64,000 nt of DNA from an uncultured Flavobacteriaceae bacterium (GCA_947494715.1 CANLWG010000002.1:62001-126000); one strand, 5' to 3'; positions 54,898-64,000 are shown, counted from the stretch's first letter. Made by a program: numbers and translations. Notes: a model not told the origin generated them from the letters alone.

Positions 54898-57039
54898 ATG
54901 TCTTCCTTAATACCCTACATCTTTCAACATACCCAACTTCCCAAAAAAGGTATTGAAAGCACTGTAAAGCTGTTGGACGAAGAATGTACCGTGCCCTTTA
55001 TTGCCCGCTATCGAAAGGAACGTACGGGAAATCTAGACGAAGTGCAAATTGGTGCAATAGTCAAGTTCAGAGCGCAATACCACGTACTTGAAAAAAGAAA
55101 AGAGACCATTCTCAAAGCTGTAGAAGAACAAGGAGTATTGACACCGGAGCTTAAAAAAAGGTTGGAATCTGCCGCTGACATGACCGAATTGGAAGACCTT
55201 TACCTTCCCTTTAAAAAAAGTAAAAAAACAAAGGCGGAAACTGCACATAAAAATGGATTGGAGCCCTTGGCAAAGATTATCATGGCCCAAGGCAGCGATG
55301 CTATCCAAAGTTTGGCCTCCAACTATTTAGGGAAAAATGTTGCCAATGAAGACCACGCTTTGGAAGGAGCACGGCATATCATTGCGGAATGGATCAATGA
55401 ACGCACATCCATTAGAAACCAACTGCGCTACCAATTGGAACGCTTTGCCATCCTGACCACAAAGGTCATCGGTTCCCAAAAGGAGGTCGAAAAGGCCCAA
55501 AAATATCGAGACTACTTTGATTGGAGCGAACCACTAAACCGTTGTCCATCTCACCGATTATTGGCCATACTCAGAGCAGAATCGGAGAAATTTATTCGGG
55601 TAAAAATCGAAATCGATGAGGAAAAAGCGTTGGAACGCATTGAACAACGAATTATAAAAAACAATAACGCCTGCTCCGAACAGGTAAAAATGGCCACGGC
55701 CGATGCCTACAAGCGATTACTGTTCCCGTCGCTTTCCAACGAATTGCTAAAAAATGCAAAGGAAAAGGCAGATGATGCTGCCATACAAGTATTTTCCAAA
55801 AACCTAAAACAGTTATTGCTGGGCGCTCCGTTAGGTGAAAAACGCATCCTGGCCATTGACCCAGGCTTTAGAACAGGTTGTAAATTGGTCTGTTTGGATG
55901 CCCAAGGCGATTTGTTACACAACGAAACCATTTACCCGCATGCGCCCCAGAATGATAGCAAAGGTGCCATCAAAAAAATCAGTTCGCTATCGGATGCCTA
56001 CAAAATAGAAGCCATAGCCATTGGCAATGGAACCGCCTCCCGTGAAACGGAGCGTTTGGTAAAGCGTATCGCCTTTAAAAATGTGGTGGAGGTATATGTG
56101 GTAAATGAGGCAGGAGCCTCTATCTATTCAGCTTCCAAAATCGCACGGGAAGAATTCCCCAATTATGATGTTACCGTCCGTGGGGCAGTTTCCATTGGGC
56201 GACGTTTGGCGGATCCTTTGGCCGAATTGGTTAAAATAGAGCCAAAATCGATAGGCGTAGGCCAGTATCAGCATGATGTGGATCAAACAAAGCTTAAAAA
56301 ATCATTGGATACGGTAATAGAAAGCTGCGTAAACGCAGTAGGCGTAAATATTAATACCGCCAGTGTTTCCTTATTGAGCAATGTTTCCGGCATTGGATCC
56401 AAACTGGCCGAAAATATTGTAGCACATAGAAATGAGACTGGTCCATTTAAAAGCAGGAGGGATATAAAAAATGTTGCACGATTGGGCGGAAAAGCTTTTG
56501 AACAGGGTGCTGCCTTTCTTCGCATTAAGGGAGCCGAAAACCCTTTGGACGATTCAGCGGTGCATCCTGAAAGCTATTCACTAGTGGAACGCATGGCAAA
56601 GGACAAAAAGGTACCGATTGCCCAACTCATCGGTAATAAAACATTGCTCAAGGAGATAGAATTACAACACTATTGCTCCGCTTCCGTAGGTTTGCCCACC
56701 TTGGAGGATATTATTTCGGAATTGGAAAAACCGGGACTGGACTGCCGTGAAAAGGCCAAGGTGTTTACATTTGACCAGAACATTGATAGTATTACTGACC
56801 TACGTGAAGGACAGCTGCTCCCGGGTATTGTGAACAACATTACCAACTTTGGCTGTTTTGTGGATGTGGGCATTAAGGAAAGTGGATTGATACATGTTTC
56901 CAATTTGTCGGAAGGTTTCGTCAAGGACGTCAACGAACATGTGCACTTGCACCAACAGATTATAGTGAAAGTCCTATCCGTGGATATACCGAGAAAACGC
57001 ATTCAATTGGCGCTACATAAAAACCCAATTCAGCATTAA
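54898..57039 (+). CDS. tex: Tex family S1 RNA-binding protein
   Basis: 713 residues with the Spt6-like plan: N-terminal helix region (TVPFIARYRKERTGNLDEVQ), YqgF-like domain (RILAIDPGFRTGCKLVCLDA), helix-hairpin-helix (LLSNVSGIGSKLAENIVAHR; RRDIKNVARLGGKAFEQ) and a C-terminal S1 domain (VNNITNFGCFVDVGIKESGL). A nucleic-acid-binding transcription factor. 18 bases after metG; its stop overlaps that of tsaC on the other strand by 4 bases. Confidence 0.97.
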   Translation: MSSLIPYIFQHTQLPKKGIESTVKLLDEECTVPFIARYRKERTGNLDEVQIGAIVKFRAQYHVLEKRKETILKAVEEQGVLTPELKKRLESAADMTELEDLYLPFKKSKKTKAETAHKNGLEPLAKIIMAQGSDAIQSLASNYLGKNVANEDHALEGARHIIAEWINERTSIRNQLRYQLERFAILTTKVIGSQKEVEKAQKYRDYFDWSEPLNRCPSHRLLAILRAESEKFIRVKIEIDEEKALERIEQRIIKNNNACSEQVKMATADAYKRLLFPSLSNELLKNAKEKADDAAIQVFSKNLKQLLLGAPLGEKRILAIDPGFRTGCKLVCLDAQGDLLHNETIYPHAPQNDSKGAIKKISSLSDAYKIEAIAIGNGTASRETERLVKRIAFKNVVEVYVVNEAGASIYSASKIAREEFPNYDVTVRGAVSIGRRLADPLAELVKIEPKSIGVGQYQHDVDQTKLKKSLDTVIESCVNAVGVNINTASVSLLSNVSGIGSKLAENIVAHRNETGPFKSRRDIKNVARLGGKAFEQGAAFLRIKGAENPLDDSAVHPESYSLVERMAKDKKVPIAQLIGNKTLLKEIELQHYCSASVGLPTLEDIISELEKPGLDCREKAKVFTFDQNIDSITDLREGQLLPGIVNNITNFGCFVDVGIKESGLIHVSNLSEGFVKDVNEHVHLHQQIIVKVLSVDIPRKRIQLALHKNPIQH

Positions 57040-58001
57040 TTCCCGGCCCGTTCCAATCTGTCATTGATACTAATCCCCAATCCTTCATTGGGAAACCGTT
57101 GGGCAATGATGACATCCAAGTCCGCTTGATCCAAGCGATGTAAGGCGGCAAACAAGTTTTGGGCCGCCTCATCCAAGTCCCGTTTTTCGGAAAGGGTTTC
57201 TACCATCGTGGCGTTCGCAAAGTTAGCTTCATGAAAAGCCAGTACCCCTATTTTTTGATTGGTAAAGCCCTCCATAGTTTTTAAGATACCATCACTTAAA
57301 ATTAGTTTTGTCCCAGGAGAATAATGCTTGGCCAACATCCCGGGTGCCTCAGGAGCCTTTTCATTTTTGGTGAGCAATCTTACTTTCCCCACACAGGCTT
57401 TAATGGCTTCCAGGGAAATACCTCCTTTGCGATATACCACTGTGGTTTCTCCATCAAATCCAACTATGGTGGATTCCAGCCCGACCGTACAGGAACCCCC
57501 ATCCAAAATAGCGGGAATCCGATTCCCAAAATAATCGGCGACATGTTGTGCGGAGGTGGAACTGACCCTAGTAAAAGGATTGGCGCTGGGCGCGGCTACC
57601 GGAAAATCCAGCCCTTGAAGCAACTCTAAGGTCAAGGAATGGTTGGGCATACGTATGGCAACGGTGGATTTCCCTGCAGTGACAAGGTCACTTACCGAAG
57701 CATTCTTTTCAAGTATTAACGTTAAAGGGCCAGGCCAAAATCTGGCTGCAAGTTTTGTGGCGGCTTCCGGCACCGATTTTGCCAAGGATGATAATTGATC
57801 CAAATGATGGATGTGTACGATCAAGGGATTGAACAAGGGTCTCCCCTTCATCTCAAAAATCTTTCGGACGGCTTCGTCATTGTAAATATTAGCCGCCAAC
57901 CCATATACGGTTTCGGTAGGTATGGCCACCAACTCATTGTTTCGCAGCAGTTCTTGGCAGTGGACAATATCCTTTGTGATGGTGTTCGTCATATTCGGCA
58001 A
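57036..58001 (-). CDS. L-threonylcarbamoyladenylate synthase, Sua5 type
   Basis: 321 residues. First step of t6A37 tRNA modification, making threonylcarbamoyl-AMP from threonine, bicarbonate and ATP. YrdC domain (LLRNNELVAIPTETVYGLAA, KGRPLFNPLIVHI, RFWPGPLTLI, VAIRMPNH) plus the C-terminal Sua5 domain joined by a linker (EAPGMLAKHYSPGTKLILSD). Hence the longer Sua5 form rather than short TsaC/YrdC. Converges on tex with overlapping stops. Confidence 0.96.
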   Translation of the reverse strand: MPNMTNTITKDIVHCQELLRNNELVAIPTETVYGLAANIYNDEAVRKIFEMKGRPLFNPLIVHIHHLDQLSSLAKSVPEAATKLAARFWPGPLTLILEKNASVSDLVTAGKSTVAIRMPNHSLTLELLQGLDFPVAAPSANPFTRVSSTSAQHVADYFGNRIPAILDGGSCTVGLESTIVGFDGETTVVYRKGGISLEAIKACVGKVRLLTKNEKAPEAPGMLAKHYSPGTKLILSDGILKTMEGFTNQKIGVLAFHEANFANATMVETLSEKRDLDEAAQNLFAALHRLDQADLDVIIAQRFPNEGLGISINDRLERAGN

Positions 58002-58687
58002 AGGTATTACAGCATTCGTTTATAAGGGCTATTTCCCTAGAAGAAACTGGTGGAGAAAAAGATTCCAAATAGTTTAGAAGTATTCTTTTTGCTCATGATT
58101 TATGATAATAAGCGATATTTGATACGGTATAGAATTTCCTGAGTTTGCCTATTCATAAATACCTTCTCCCGACAAAAACTACAAATAATCTAAAGGGATG
58201 ATTTCGTGTATAGACGGTCCGGAGCAAATTCATGAACGACTCTGTTCTATTAAAGGTGGAATCTGTAGACTCCCATAAGCTCTCCGACATCGAAACCCAA
58301 TATGCATAAACTAGTAAATAGTCCAAGCAGATACATTAAAAATCTCAACAATATATCTTCAGTGTACATATCCTGGCCAGAAGTAAATTTAGAAACAATA
58401 CTACGGTAACCGTATGCTTATAATTCAAACAAACCATTAAATAATATAGGTTTATTAAAAATTTGTATGAATTTTCTTTACAATTAGTTAACTTAATTCG
58501 CTCATTCATCTAATCAATGTACAGTATGAAAACGTAACAATTTTCATGTTGAGGTCACCGTGTTAGAATACTGGAAAACTAAACAGTTGCTTGTGGTACG
58601 TTAACAGGTACATTTTTGATATAAACATTGGCAATATTGAAATCAGTATAATTTGAATACACAACAAGTTGATCAATAAAACCTCGC
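58002..58687 (+). other. AT-rich gap at the edge of the right-hand island
   Basis: Almost 700 bases without a gene I would defend. Short frames occur, for example 58231-58308 on plus and 58579-58689 on minus (36 residues, GFIDQLVVYSNYTDFNIANV), but none has a start, length or family that convinces. Base composition shifts to clearly higher A+T from here to the right edge. No tRNA, repeat or integrase marks the border. Confidence 0.5.
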
Positions 58688-59725
58688 ATGTATACCAAAA
58701 AAGTTAATTTACCAATTAACCTGACCAAAAAAGAAGTTCCCCTATACAAGGAAAAGAGCACATATGTGCTGCGTACTCTAAAAATATTGATTTTACATGA
58801 CGTTTTTGTGAGTAATACGGGATTATGCTTAACGGAAAAAGGTTTAATCAAAGAATGTCATCATAACTATCCGGGAAGTCGCGATGAGTTTCTTCATCAT
58901 GCCATGGTTTATTATCTAAAGGCCAATGAAGACGATAATCATTTAATAACAATTGGTAACTCTACGACCTATTTATTAGCGCATCATCCTTGGCATAACT
59001 TTTATCACTGGATTTGTGAAGTTATACCACGTATTTGGAAAGTCAGAGATCGCATCAAACATATGGTTTTACTTCTTCCAGAACAAGCAAAAAAAGAAGA
59101 CTGGGCATTGTCTTCTCTAGAACCATTTAATTTCAAGGATATCTACTATATTTCTGTTGCGAAAAGTCTAATGGTCAGGAATCTTTGTTTACCTGAATTA
59201 AAACCCGAGGTCAACTCTTACTATTCAAAAACTTTAAGGGAATTGAAGAAATTTTATTTAACATACCTTCAAAAAAATTCTTTGCAAAACATCGATTTTG
59301 GAGAAAAAATATACCTGAGTCGTAAAAAAGCCTTTAAACGGAAAGTAGAAAATGAAGATTTGGTCCAAGAGATTGTAAAAAAGCACGGATTTAGGGTTCT
59401 CTATAATGAAGACTTTAATTTTTTCGAGCAACTTTCAATATACTCCAAAGCCAAATATTTAATATCTATTCACGGAGCCGGACTTACAAATATTATTTGG
59501 ATGAAAGAGCGCTCCGTTATTTTTGAATTACATAGAGAAATTACGAGTATGGATGACACCCATAATCTGATATACTGGTATCTCGCTGATAGTTTAGGGC
59601 ATAAATATTTACGCCAAGTATGCAAACCTACCGATCCTAAGATCGGCTATATGACCGCTGACCTTATTGTTGATATAGAAACTTTTAAAAATAATTTGGA
59701 TTTGATTTCTCATTTAGCAAAATAA
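58688..59725 (+). CDS. GT61-type glycosyltransferase (DUF563)
   Basis: 345 residues. DUF563/GT61 features: HHPWHNFYHWICEVIPRIWK in the middle and the C-terminal SIHGAGLTNIIWMKERSVIF followed by FELH and the acceptor region; the HGAGLxN block is the best conserved part of the family. Substrates of GT61 include xylose and arabinose in plants and polysaccharide sugars in bacteria. AT-rich codon use unlike the core genes to the left. It stands in the island with other glycosyltransferase-like genes. Confidence 0.85.
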   Translation: MYTKKVNLPINLTKKEVPLYKEKSTYVLRTLKILILHDVFVSNTGLCLTEKGLIKECHHNYPGSRDEFLHHAMVYYLKANEDDNHLITIGNSTTYLLAHHPWHNFYHWICEVIPRIWKVRDRIKHMVLLLPEQAKKEDWALSSLEPFNFKDIYYISVAKSLMVRNLCLPELKPEVNSYYSKTLRELKKFYLTYLQKNSLQNIDFGEKIYLSRKKAFKRKVENEDLVQEIVKKHGFRVLYNEDFNFFEQLSIYSKAKYLISIHGAGLTNIIWMKERSVIFELHREITSMDDTHNLIYWYLADSLGHKYLRQVCKPTDPKIGYMTADLIVDIETFKNNLDLISHLAK

Positions 59726-59815
59726 GTCTCCCAAATTAAAACTCACTAAGTCTAAATTGCAAACTTGATTTTAAGACTTAAATCCTGAGCTAGGTCTAAT
59801 CAATATTGAAGTAAA

Positions 59816-60610
59816 TTATTTTTTCCATAACAAGGGTATCCAATTGTTTCTCAAAATATGATATTGAAAAACCTCTTCCCTAGTGTTCATGAAACCAGGA
59901 GTTCTCCATGATGCCACATCATCTACGCCATATTTCCTTTTCAAGTTTCCCGAATTTGATTCATCCGTTTGTTTCAAAACTACGGTTGCAATGTTTAATT
60001 TTATTTTAAGGGCGGCCGAAAGGTGGATATCATCTCCAGTCAAAAACGTTATTGGCCAAATATTCCAGAAAGCACTTATCCATTCCTTTTTAAAAAAATA
60101 GCTATTACAACCATAATCAACCATGGTATCTTTGGAGCACAAATTAATAGGGCTTCCCTTGTTGGAAAAATCGCCTATGTAGGCTTTTGATGACAGAAAT
60201 GATTCTGGTCGAAAAGTGTTTTCTTGTATTATCCTTCCAGAACAAGTAATTATCGCATTTAAGAAATCACATTTTTTAACGCAATTATTCAACCATTTTA
60301 CCCCAGGAATGACGTCATCATCCAAGACCCAAATAAATTTTGTATTCGCACTAATTGCAATGGAATGTCTACCAAAAAACATCAGATTTTTATCCGATAT
60401 GAAAAGAAATATATTTGGGAAGACTTTTCGTACTTCATTAATATACTCTTGAATTTCTACATAATTTTCATAATGCAATACCCATATTTCCTTTGGCAAA
60501 ACTATCTGGGATAAAAGAGCAATCATTTGCTCTTTAATGTAATTACGCTTCCATATGTTTAAAACAATAGTAACATCAACCGTTTTTTGTGAAAGCTCAT
60601 TTGGTATCAT
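59816..60610 (-). CDS. GT2-like glycosyltransferase
   Basis: 264 residues with a GT-A fold: VDVTIVLNIWKRNYIKEQMI at the N-terminus, SANTKFIWVLDDDVIPGVKW carrying the DxD-like DDD metal site near residue 96, and TFLTGDDIHLSAALKIKLN as the second acidic motif. The C-terminal TPGFMNTREEV segment is uncharacteristic, so the sugar cannot be guessed. Runs leftward after a 208-base gap behind the unknown protein gene. AT-rich. Confidence 0.8.
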   Translation of the reverse strand: MIPNELSQKTVDVTIVLNIWKRNYIKEQMIALLSQIVLPKEIWVLHYENYVEIQEYINEVRKVFPNIFLFISDKNLMFFGRHSIAISANTKFIWVLDDDVIPGVKWLNNCVKKCDFLNAIITCSGRIIQENTFRPESFLSSKAYIGDFSNKGSPINLCSKDTMVDYGCNSYFFKKEWISAFWNIWPITFLTGDDIHLSAALKIKLNIATVVLKQTDESNSGNLKRKYGVDDVASWRTPGFMNTREEVFQYHILRNNWIPLLWKK

Positions 60611-60818
60611 GAAACTTGGTTTTTCTAGTTTATAGGTGGATCGAAGAATAAAAATAAGTATTTTTCTTACGAAAAACTAAGTTTTTATATTACAAAAAAC
60701 CTTTGGATATTAATATCATTTGGCTCAAAAATTTTCATCCTAAGACAAATCGTCATTTCTTTTGGTACATTTTAGATTAAATCACTTTTGATGACTTGTA
60801 ATCGTCAAGGTCAGAGTT

Positions 60819-61466
60819 TTATTTACACAACTCGAGAGCATTAAACACTATTAAATAGTTTAGAAGCTTATCATGTACCTTATTCTTTAAAGTTAATGTT
60901 TCCTCATCGTTAAGATTGGGATTGTTTTCCAAAATTGTGTCCAACAACTCCCACCCTAATATGGGGTCACCATGGAGTTCCAAATCTTTAAGAATTAAAT
61001 CAAAGTTTTTCAATGGTATTTCATTTACCATAATTCCTTCTATAAAAGATTGCGTAATTAAGGTGGTATAATCCTCCGCACTTAAGTCATGTCTTCTAAT
61101 TGCGTTTATTCTATACCATCTAAACTTGCTCTCTACGATTTGTACATAAGGGCTTACATTAAAATAAAAATCAAATAAACCAAAACCATCCTTTTTGAGG
61201 ATCTTATTAATTTCAATTACTTTGTCCACTCTTATTTGTAAAAGCTTATCCTTTGTGATGTTTGAATTAGATAAAAAATCATAAACTTTTTTTTCATAAT
61301 CAAAAACATCTTCCAGTAACTTCCTGTGATTCTCTTCAAAGTTCTCAAACAAAGATGTAATGTTTATGGAATCATTTTCAATTAACTGTTCAAAATCACG
61401 AGCAAAATGAGCGTCATACTCCTTAATCATTGAGAAGGTTCGATTATAGAATCTAACTTTTGACAT
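60819..61466 (-). CDS. Unknown protein, helical, coupled to the DUF6734 gene
   Basis: 215 residues, mostly charged helices (FEQLIENDSINITSLFENFE, EENHRKLLEDVFDYEKKVYD), no signal peptide or membrane segment. I do not recognise a family. Its start overlaps the upstream DUF6734 gene by 14 bases, so the two are probably translated together. Its content suggests a soluble partner or adaptor protein, but no function can be claimed. Codon use is AT-rich like the neighbours. Confidence 0.7.
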   Translation of the reverse strand: MSKVRFYNRTFSMIKEYDAHFARDFEQLIENDSINITSLFENFEENHRKLLEDVFDYEKKVYDFLSNSNITKDKLLQIRVDKVIEINKILKKDGFGLFDFYFNVSPYVQIVESKFRWYRINAIRRHDLSAEDYTTLITQSFIEGIMVNEIPLKNFDLILKDLELHGDPILGWELLDTILENNPNLNDEETLTLKNKVHDKLLNYLIVFNALELCK

Positions 61467-62349
61467 TTCGAAAATACTTTAAGATTAAAGGAAAGTCTTT
61501 TTTGAAGTTTTCGTAGGCCGATGGAAAGTCAATTTTGAGCCTAAGAATAATCTGCTCACAAACCAAGGTGTTGTTCTTGGCACCACCTACAACATGTATG
61601 AATTTTTCCCGGTAAGGTATTAAATGAAAACCCAATGTCTCTTCAAAATTGTTAGAAACACCGTTGAATAAATAGGTTATTTCTTTACGTTTAACTTTGG
61701 CAAAAGCATGCAAGAGATATTGCTCATAAAAATGATTAATTAAGGATTGTTCCAACAGTTTTGTTCTCTCCATATTCTCTTGTATGAAATCTATTGCCAA
61801 CTTTGAATAGTCCCTAATAAACCGAATGTTGTTACCTCCAAAAACACCCGTATTAGCAGCAACTATGCTTTTCTCATCCGTGTATAAATTCAAAATTTCT
61901 TTTGGTAGATTGTTTGTATTTTGAAAAATATAATCAAATTGCTTCCTATACAAGGTATCATTTAATTCCTCGTTTTGAGCAATTATGCCCTGTCTTTCAA
62001 AATTTTCCGAAAATTTACCCCATATAAATGTATCGCCATCCACGTGGATGAAAGGTTCTTCTTGCAAATAGTACGTATGTAATTTACCCAATGCCCATAG
62101 TTTGGGGCTATAGTGTTCTATATTACTTAGGTTAGTATAGCACCTAGAATATGGTAAACCGAGAATGTTTATGAAAATTTCCTTGCCAATTGTATCGGTA
62201 TAAAGTTCAATGTTCGAATAGTGTTTTTTAAAAGAATGGCAACTTAATACCCAGCTCATAAAATACAATTCAAGATTTAACCAATCTTCCTTTGAATTGT
62301 TAGTGTTCTTTAAAAGAGGTTGGGACCAAAAACTATGAACTATCCTCAT
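61453..62349 (-). CDS. DUF6734 glycosyltransferase-like protein
   Basis: 298 residues. Begins MRIVHSFWSQPLLKNTNNSK, contains KHYSNIELYTDTIGKEIFI and the acidic motif EPFIHVDGDTFIWGKFSEN (DGD, DxD-like), then NTGVFGGNNIRFIRDYSK (GG motif typical of sugar-nucleotide transferases), ending FIHVVGGAKNN. This fits the DUF6734 family, GT-A-like proteins found near RiPP genes of Bacteroidota. It is the first gene of the leftward unit DUF6734 - unknown - possibly GT2. Confidence 0.8.
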   Translation of the reverse strand: MRIVHSFWSQPLLKNTNNSKEDWLNLELYFMSWVLSCHSFKKHYSNIELYTDTIGKEIFINILGLPYSRCYTNLSNIEHYSPKLWALGKLHTYYLQEEPFIHVDGDTFIWGKFSENFERQGIIAQNEELNDTLYRKQFDYIFQNTNNLPKEILNLYTDEKSIVAANTGVFGGNNIRFIRDYSKLAIDFIQENMERTKLLEQSLINHFYEQYLLHAFAKVKRKEITYLFNGVSNNFEETLGFHLIPYREKFIHVVGGAKNNTLVCEQIILRLKIDFPSAYENFKKDFPLILKYFRNVKS

Positions 62350-62701
62350 CTTTTTCGAATGTACCTGTTATACCATGTAATATTCTACTGCACTAGTTCA
62401 ATGGCCATCTATTGTAAAAGAAAGTCACAAACCAAAAGCATATTTATGACTATTTTAGGGCTTCTTCTAAATCTTTAGAGGATTCTAATTCCTTCATACT
62501 TTTTCATAATTTGGCCTTTTGAACAAGTAAATCAACGCCTTTGAGAAATCACTACTAGTAAGCTTTCCAAAATGGGAAGAACGCTAAATTACATTGCCTA
62601 CAGTTAGTAATTTTTTATATAATATGTAAATAATTTCTTACTTTAGTTTATCTGCAAAGTACGTAAATTTTACTAAAATCTGTTAGCTTAATACATTCCA
62701 A
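62350..62701. other. AT-rich divergent region in front of LanC and DUF6734
   Basis: About 350 bases between two divergent genes. For the LanC gene TAAATTTT (62664-62671, one base off TAnnTTTG) could be the -7 box, 31 bases before its ATG. I looked for a short precursor gene on both strands and found only frames below 30 codons without a recognisable leader, such as a 14-residue MKELESSKDLEEALK-like frame at about 62499-62460 on minus. Confidence 0.45.
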
Positions 62702-63925
62702 ATGATCATTGAAAAAGAAAAAATTGATAAAAAGTTAGATGAGATATATAAATCTATTGTTGAAAACTTAGAGAATGAGAAAGAAATAGGGTTGTTAAGC
62801 GGAAAATCAGGTATTTGCATTTTTTTGTTTTACTACTCGGAATATTTAAGCTCCGAAGAGCCATCGAATCTTGCGGTCGATATTTTAACTGAAACTATAG
62901 AAAGTATTAACACTCGAGTTTATGCAAAAACCTATTGTTCCGGCCTTTCGGGGATAGGTTGGCTTTTAAATCATCTTGCTGAAGAGGGTTTCATTGATGT
63001 GGATATTGACTCGCTTTCCTCTTCCATTGATGAAATCATAGAAAAATCTGTAGAAGAAGAAATGGAGGCAAATAATTATGATTTTCTCCATGGGGTGGTT
63101 GGATATGGATGGTACTATCTTAAACGCTATAACAATGTGAAGTTCGTTGAATCAAAAGATTTTTACAAAAAAAAACTTTTCATGATTGTAGATTATTTGA
63201 GAGATACTGCGGAAGAAGATATAAACGGCTTTAAATGGTCAACTCAAAGATTAGAAAAGCATTTAAGTTATGATTTGAGTTTGGCTCACGGCATTTCAAG
63301 CATAATTGTCTTTTTGTCAAAGTTGTATGCTCTTAATGAATTCAAAGTCAAATCAGAAAAACTGCTTTTTGGTTCGATTCAATATCTTTTAACTAAAAAA
63401 AAACCAATGGCAAAAGCTCATTTCCCAGACCATGTCCTCAAGGAGAAAAAGTCCGAAGAGCTAATATTTAACTCCAGAATTTCTTGGTGCTACGGGGATT
63501 TAGGAATAGGTAATTCCTTGTTGCTGGCCTCTAGGTTTATAGGGAATCGAAATCTTGAATCAATCGCCTTGGAAACTCTGAAAAATGCCGCCGAGCGAAG
63601 TACGAAAGAATATAGTGTTCTAAATAAGGACGCCATTCTTTGTCATGGCACTTTCGGCAATGCTCTCATTTTTTTAAAACTATCCAAGATTTATAGCGAT
63701 TCAGTTTTTTCAAAGGCTGCCACTTTTTGGATAAATGATGGACTGGTAAAAGGTACTCGAAAAAGTGGCTACGCGGGTTATAGTCAATATACTAATATCG
63801 GAGAAAAGGTTGAATGGATCAATAAATTGTCCATTTTGGAGGGTATTTCCGGGATAGGATTATGTCTAATAAACTATGGGTCTAAACTTGAAAGTTGTTG
63901 GGACGAATGTTTGATGCTTCGATAA
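62702..63925 (+). CDS. Lanthionine synthetase C-like protein (LanC)
   Basis: 407 residues, the length of stand-alone LanC cyclases. The alpha/alpha toroid repeats carry GxxG turns (LLSGKSGICIFLFYY, GLSGIGWLLNHL, HGVVGYGWYYL, AHGISSIIVFLSKLY, GDLGIGNSLLLASRF, GISGIGLCLINYG). The zinc ligands match NisC: Cys263 (SWCYGDLG), Cys314 and His315 (LCHGTFGN), and Asp127 and His196 correspond to the catalytic pair. It should form thioether rings in a dehydrated peptide. A further start may lie at ATG 63990 after AGGAG, at the very edge. No LanB is visible in the window. Confidence 0.93.
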   Translation: MIIEKEKIDKKLDEIYKSIVENLENEKEIGLLSGKSGICIFLFYYSEYLSSEEPSNLAVDILTETIESINTRVYAKTYCSGLSGIGWLLNHLAEEGFIDVDIDSLSSSIDEIIEKSVEEEMEANNYDFLHGVVGYGWYYLKRYNNVKFVESKDFYKKKLFMIVDYLRDTAEEDINGFKWSTQRLEKHLSYDLSLAHGISSIIVFLSKLYALNEFKVKSEKLLFGSIQYLLTKKKPMAKAHFPDHVLKEKKSEELIFNSRISWCYGDLGIGNSLLLASRFIGNRNLESIALETLKNAAERSTKEYSVLNKDAILCHGTFGNALIFLKLSKIYSDSVFSKAATFWINDGLVKGTRKSGYAGYSQYTNIGEKVEWINKLSILEGISGIGLCLINYGSKLESCWDECLMLR

Positions 63926-64000
63926 TGGAAATTCAAACCAGTTTAATAAATTTCTAGCCTTTTAAGGATTAAACACCAATTTTTAGGAGATGATAAAATC

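Noticed and set aside
58231-58308. 25-residue plus-strand frame starting MNDSVLLKVESVDSHKLSD
   Set aside because: Too short and without leader or core features of a lanthipeptide precursor.
62401-62510. Short frames in front of the LanC gene as possible RiPP precursors
   Set aside because: All are under 30 codons, none has a plausible leader followed by a Ser/Thr/Cys-rich core.
1-64000. CRISPR arrays, rRNA genes, prophage or integrase genes
   Set aside because: I looked for regularly spaced repeats, rRNA motifs and recombinase signatures and saw none; the only mobile DNA is the IS1182-like element and the proposed GIY-YIG unit.

Overview
The window reads as chromosome of a member of the Flavobacteriaceae (Bacteroidota), probably marine; I cannot name the genus. 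The grounds are: type IX secretion C-terminal sorting domains, Bacteroidota-type promoters (a -7 box TAnnTTTG in front of many genes), families typical of this group (DUF4286, DUF4199, DUF6428, an OlsF-like fused acyltransferase, the ligase-associated repair cluster) and gene order around serS/rsmA/mgtE. There is no rRNA, no CRISPR array and only one intact tRNA.

Layout. 1-6.4 kb is accessory: the right part of an IS1182-like element whose transposase is split by a frameshift in a run of nine A, then lipoproteins, a YegP-like protein and small unknowns. At 6.33-6.77 kb a tRNA-Leu(CAA) gene is preceded by a small GIY-YIG nuclease gene, and in front of that stands a broken second copy of the tRNA 5' half carrying a 20-nt hairpin in its D-arm and preceded by a canonical promoter. 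6.9-9.3 kb is housekeeping (prs, rplY, pth). 9.3-13.7 kb holds a 1253-residue secreted T9SS metallopeptidase and a coupled lipoprotein. 13.8-24.3 kb is core (ribF, HTTM protein, serS, TPR protein, DUF4286, rsmA, mgtE, a hydroxyacid dehydrogenase). 24.3-28.1 kb has a LuxR-type regulator, small enzymes and an arsR-DUF6428-acetyltransferase operon with a perfect 18-bp palindrome in front of it.

28.1-33.4 kb carries the OlsF-like lipid acyltransferase, aspartate kinase, an acetyltransferase, fructose-bisphosphatase and a TerB-like protein. 33.5-41.3 kb is the ligase-associated DNA repair set (MBL exonuclease, ATP-dependent ligase, Lhr-type helicase, PdeM), in which PdeM is cut off from the other three by an opposed ribokinase/sugar-transporter pair. 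Then come mfd, a Tat-exported Gfo/Idh/MocA oxidoreductase, a thioredoxin-like protein, an ACT-domain protein, YraN, a DUF1800-DUF1501 pair, metG, tex and a Sua5-type tsaC.

From about 58 kb to the right edge the DNA is visibly more AT-rich, with long non-coding gaps and a different cast: a GT61 glycosyltransferase, a GT2-like glycosyltransferase, an unknown protein overlapping a DUF6734 glycosyltransferase-like protein, and a complete LanC-type lanthionine cyclase with all expected zinc and catalytic residues. This looks like the left part of a horizontally acquired RiPP (lanthipeptide) island with unusual glycosyltransferase content; a dehydratase and precursor are not in the window. The two places I would look at first are the tRNA-Leu/GIY-YIG unit and this island.
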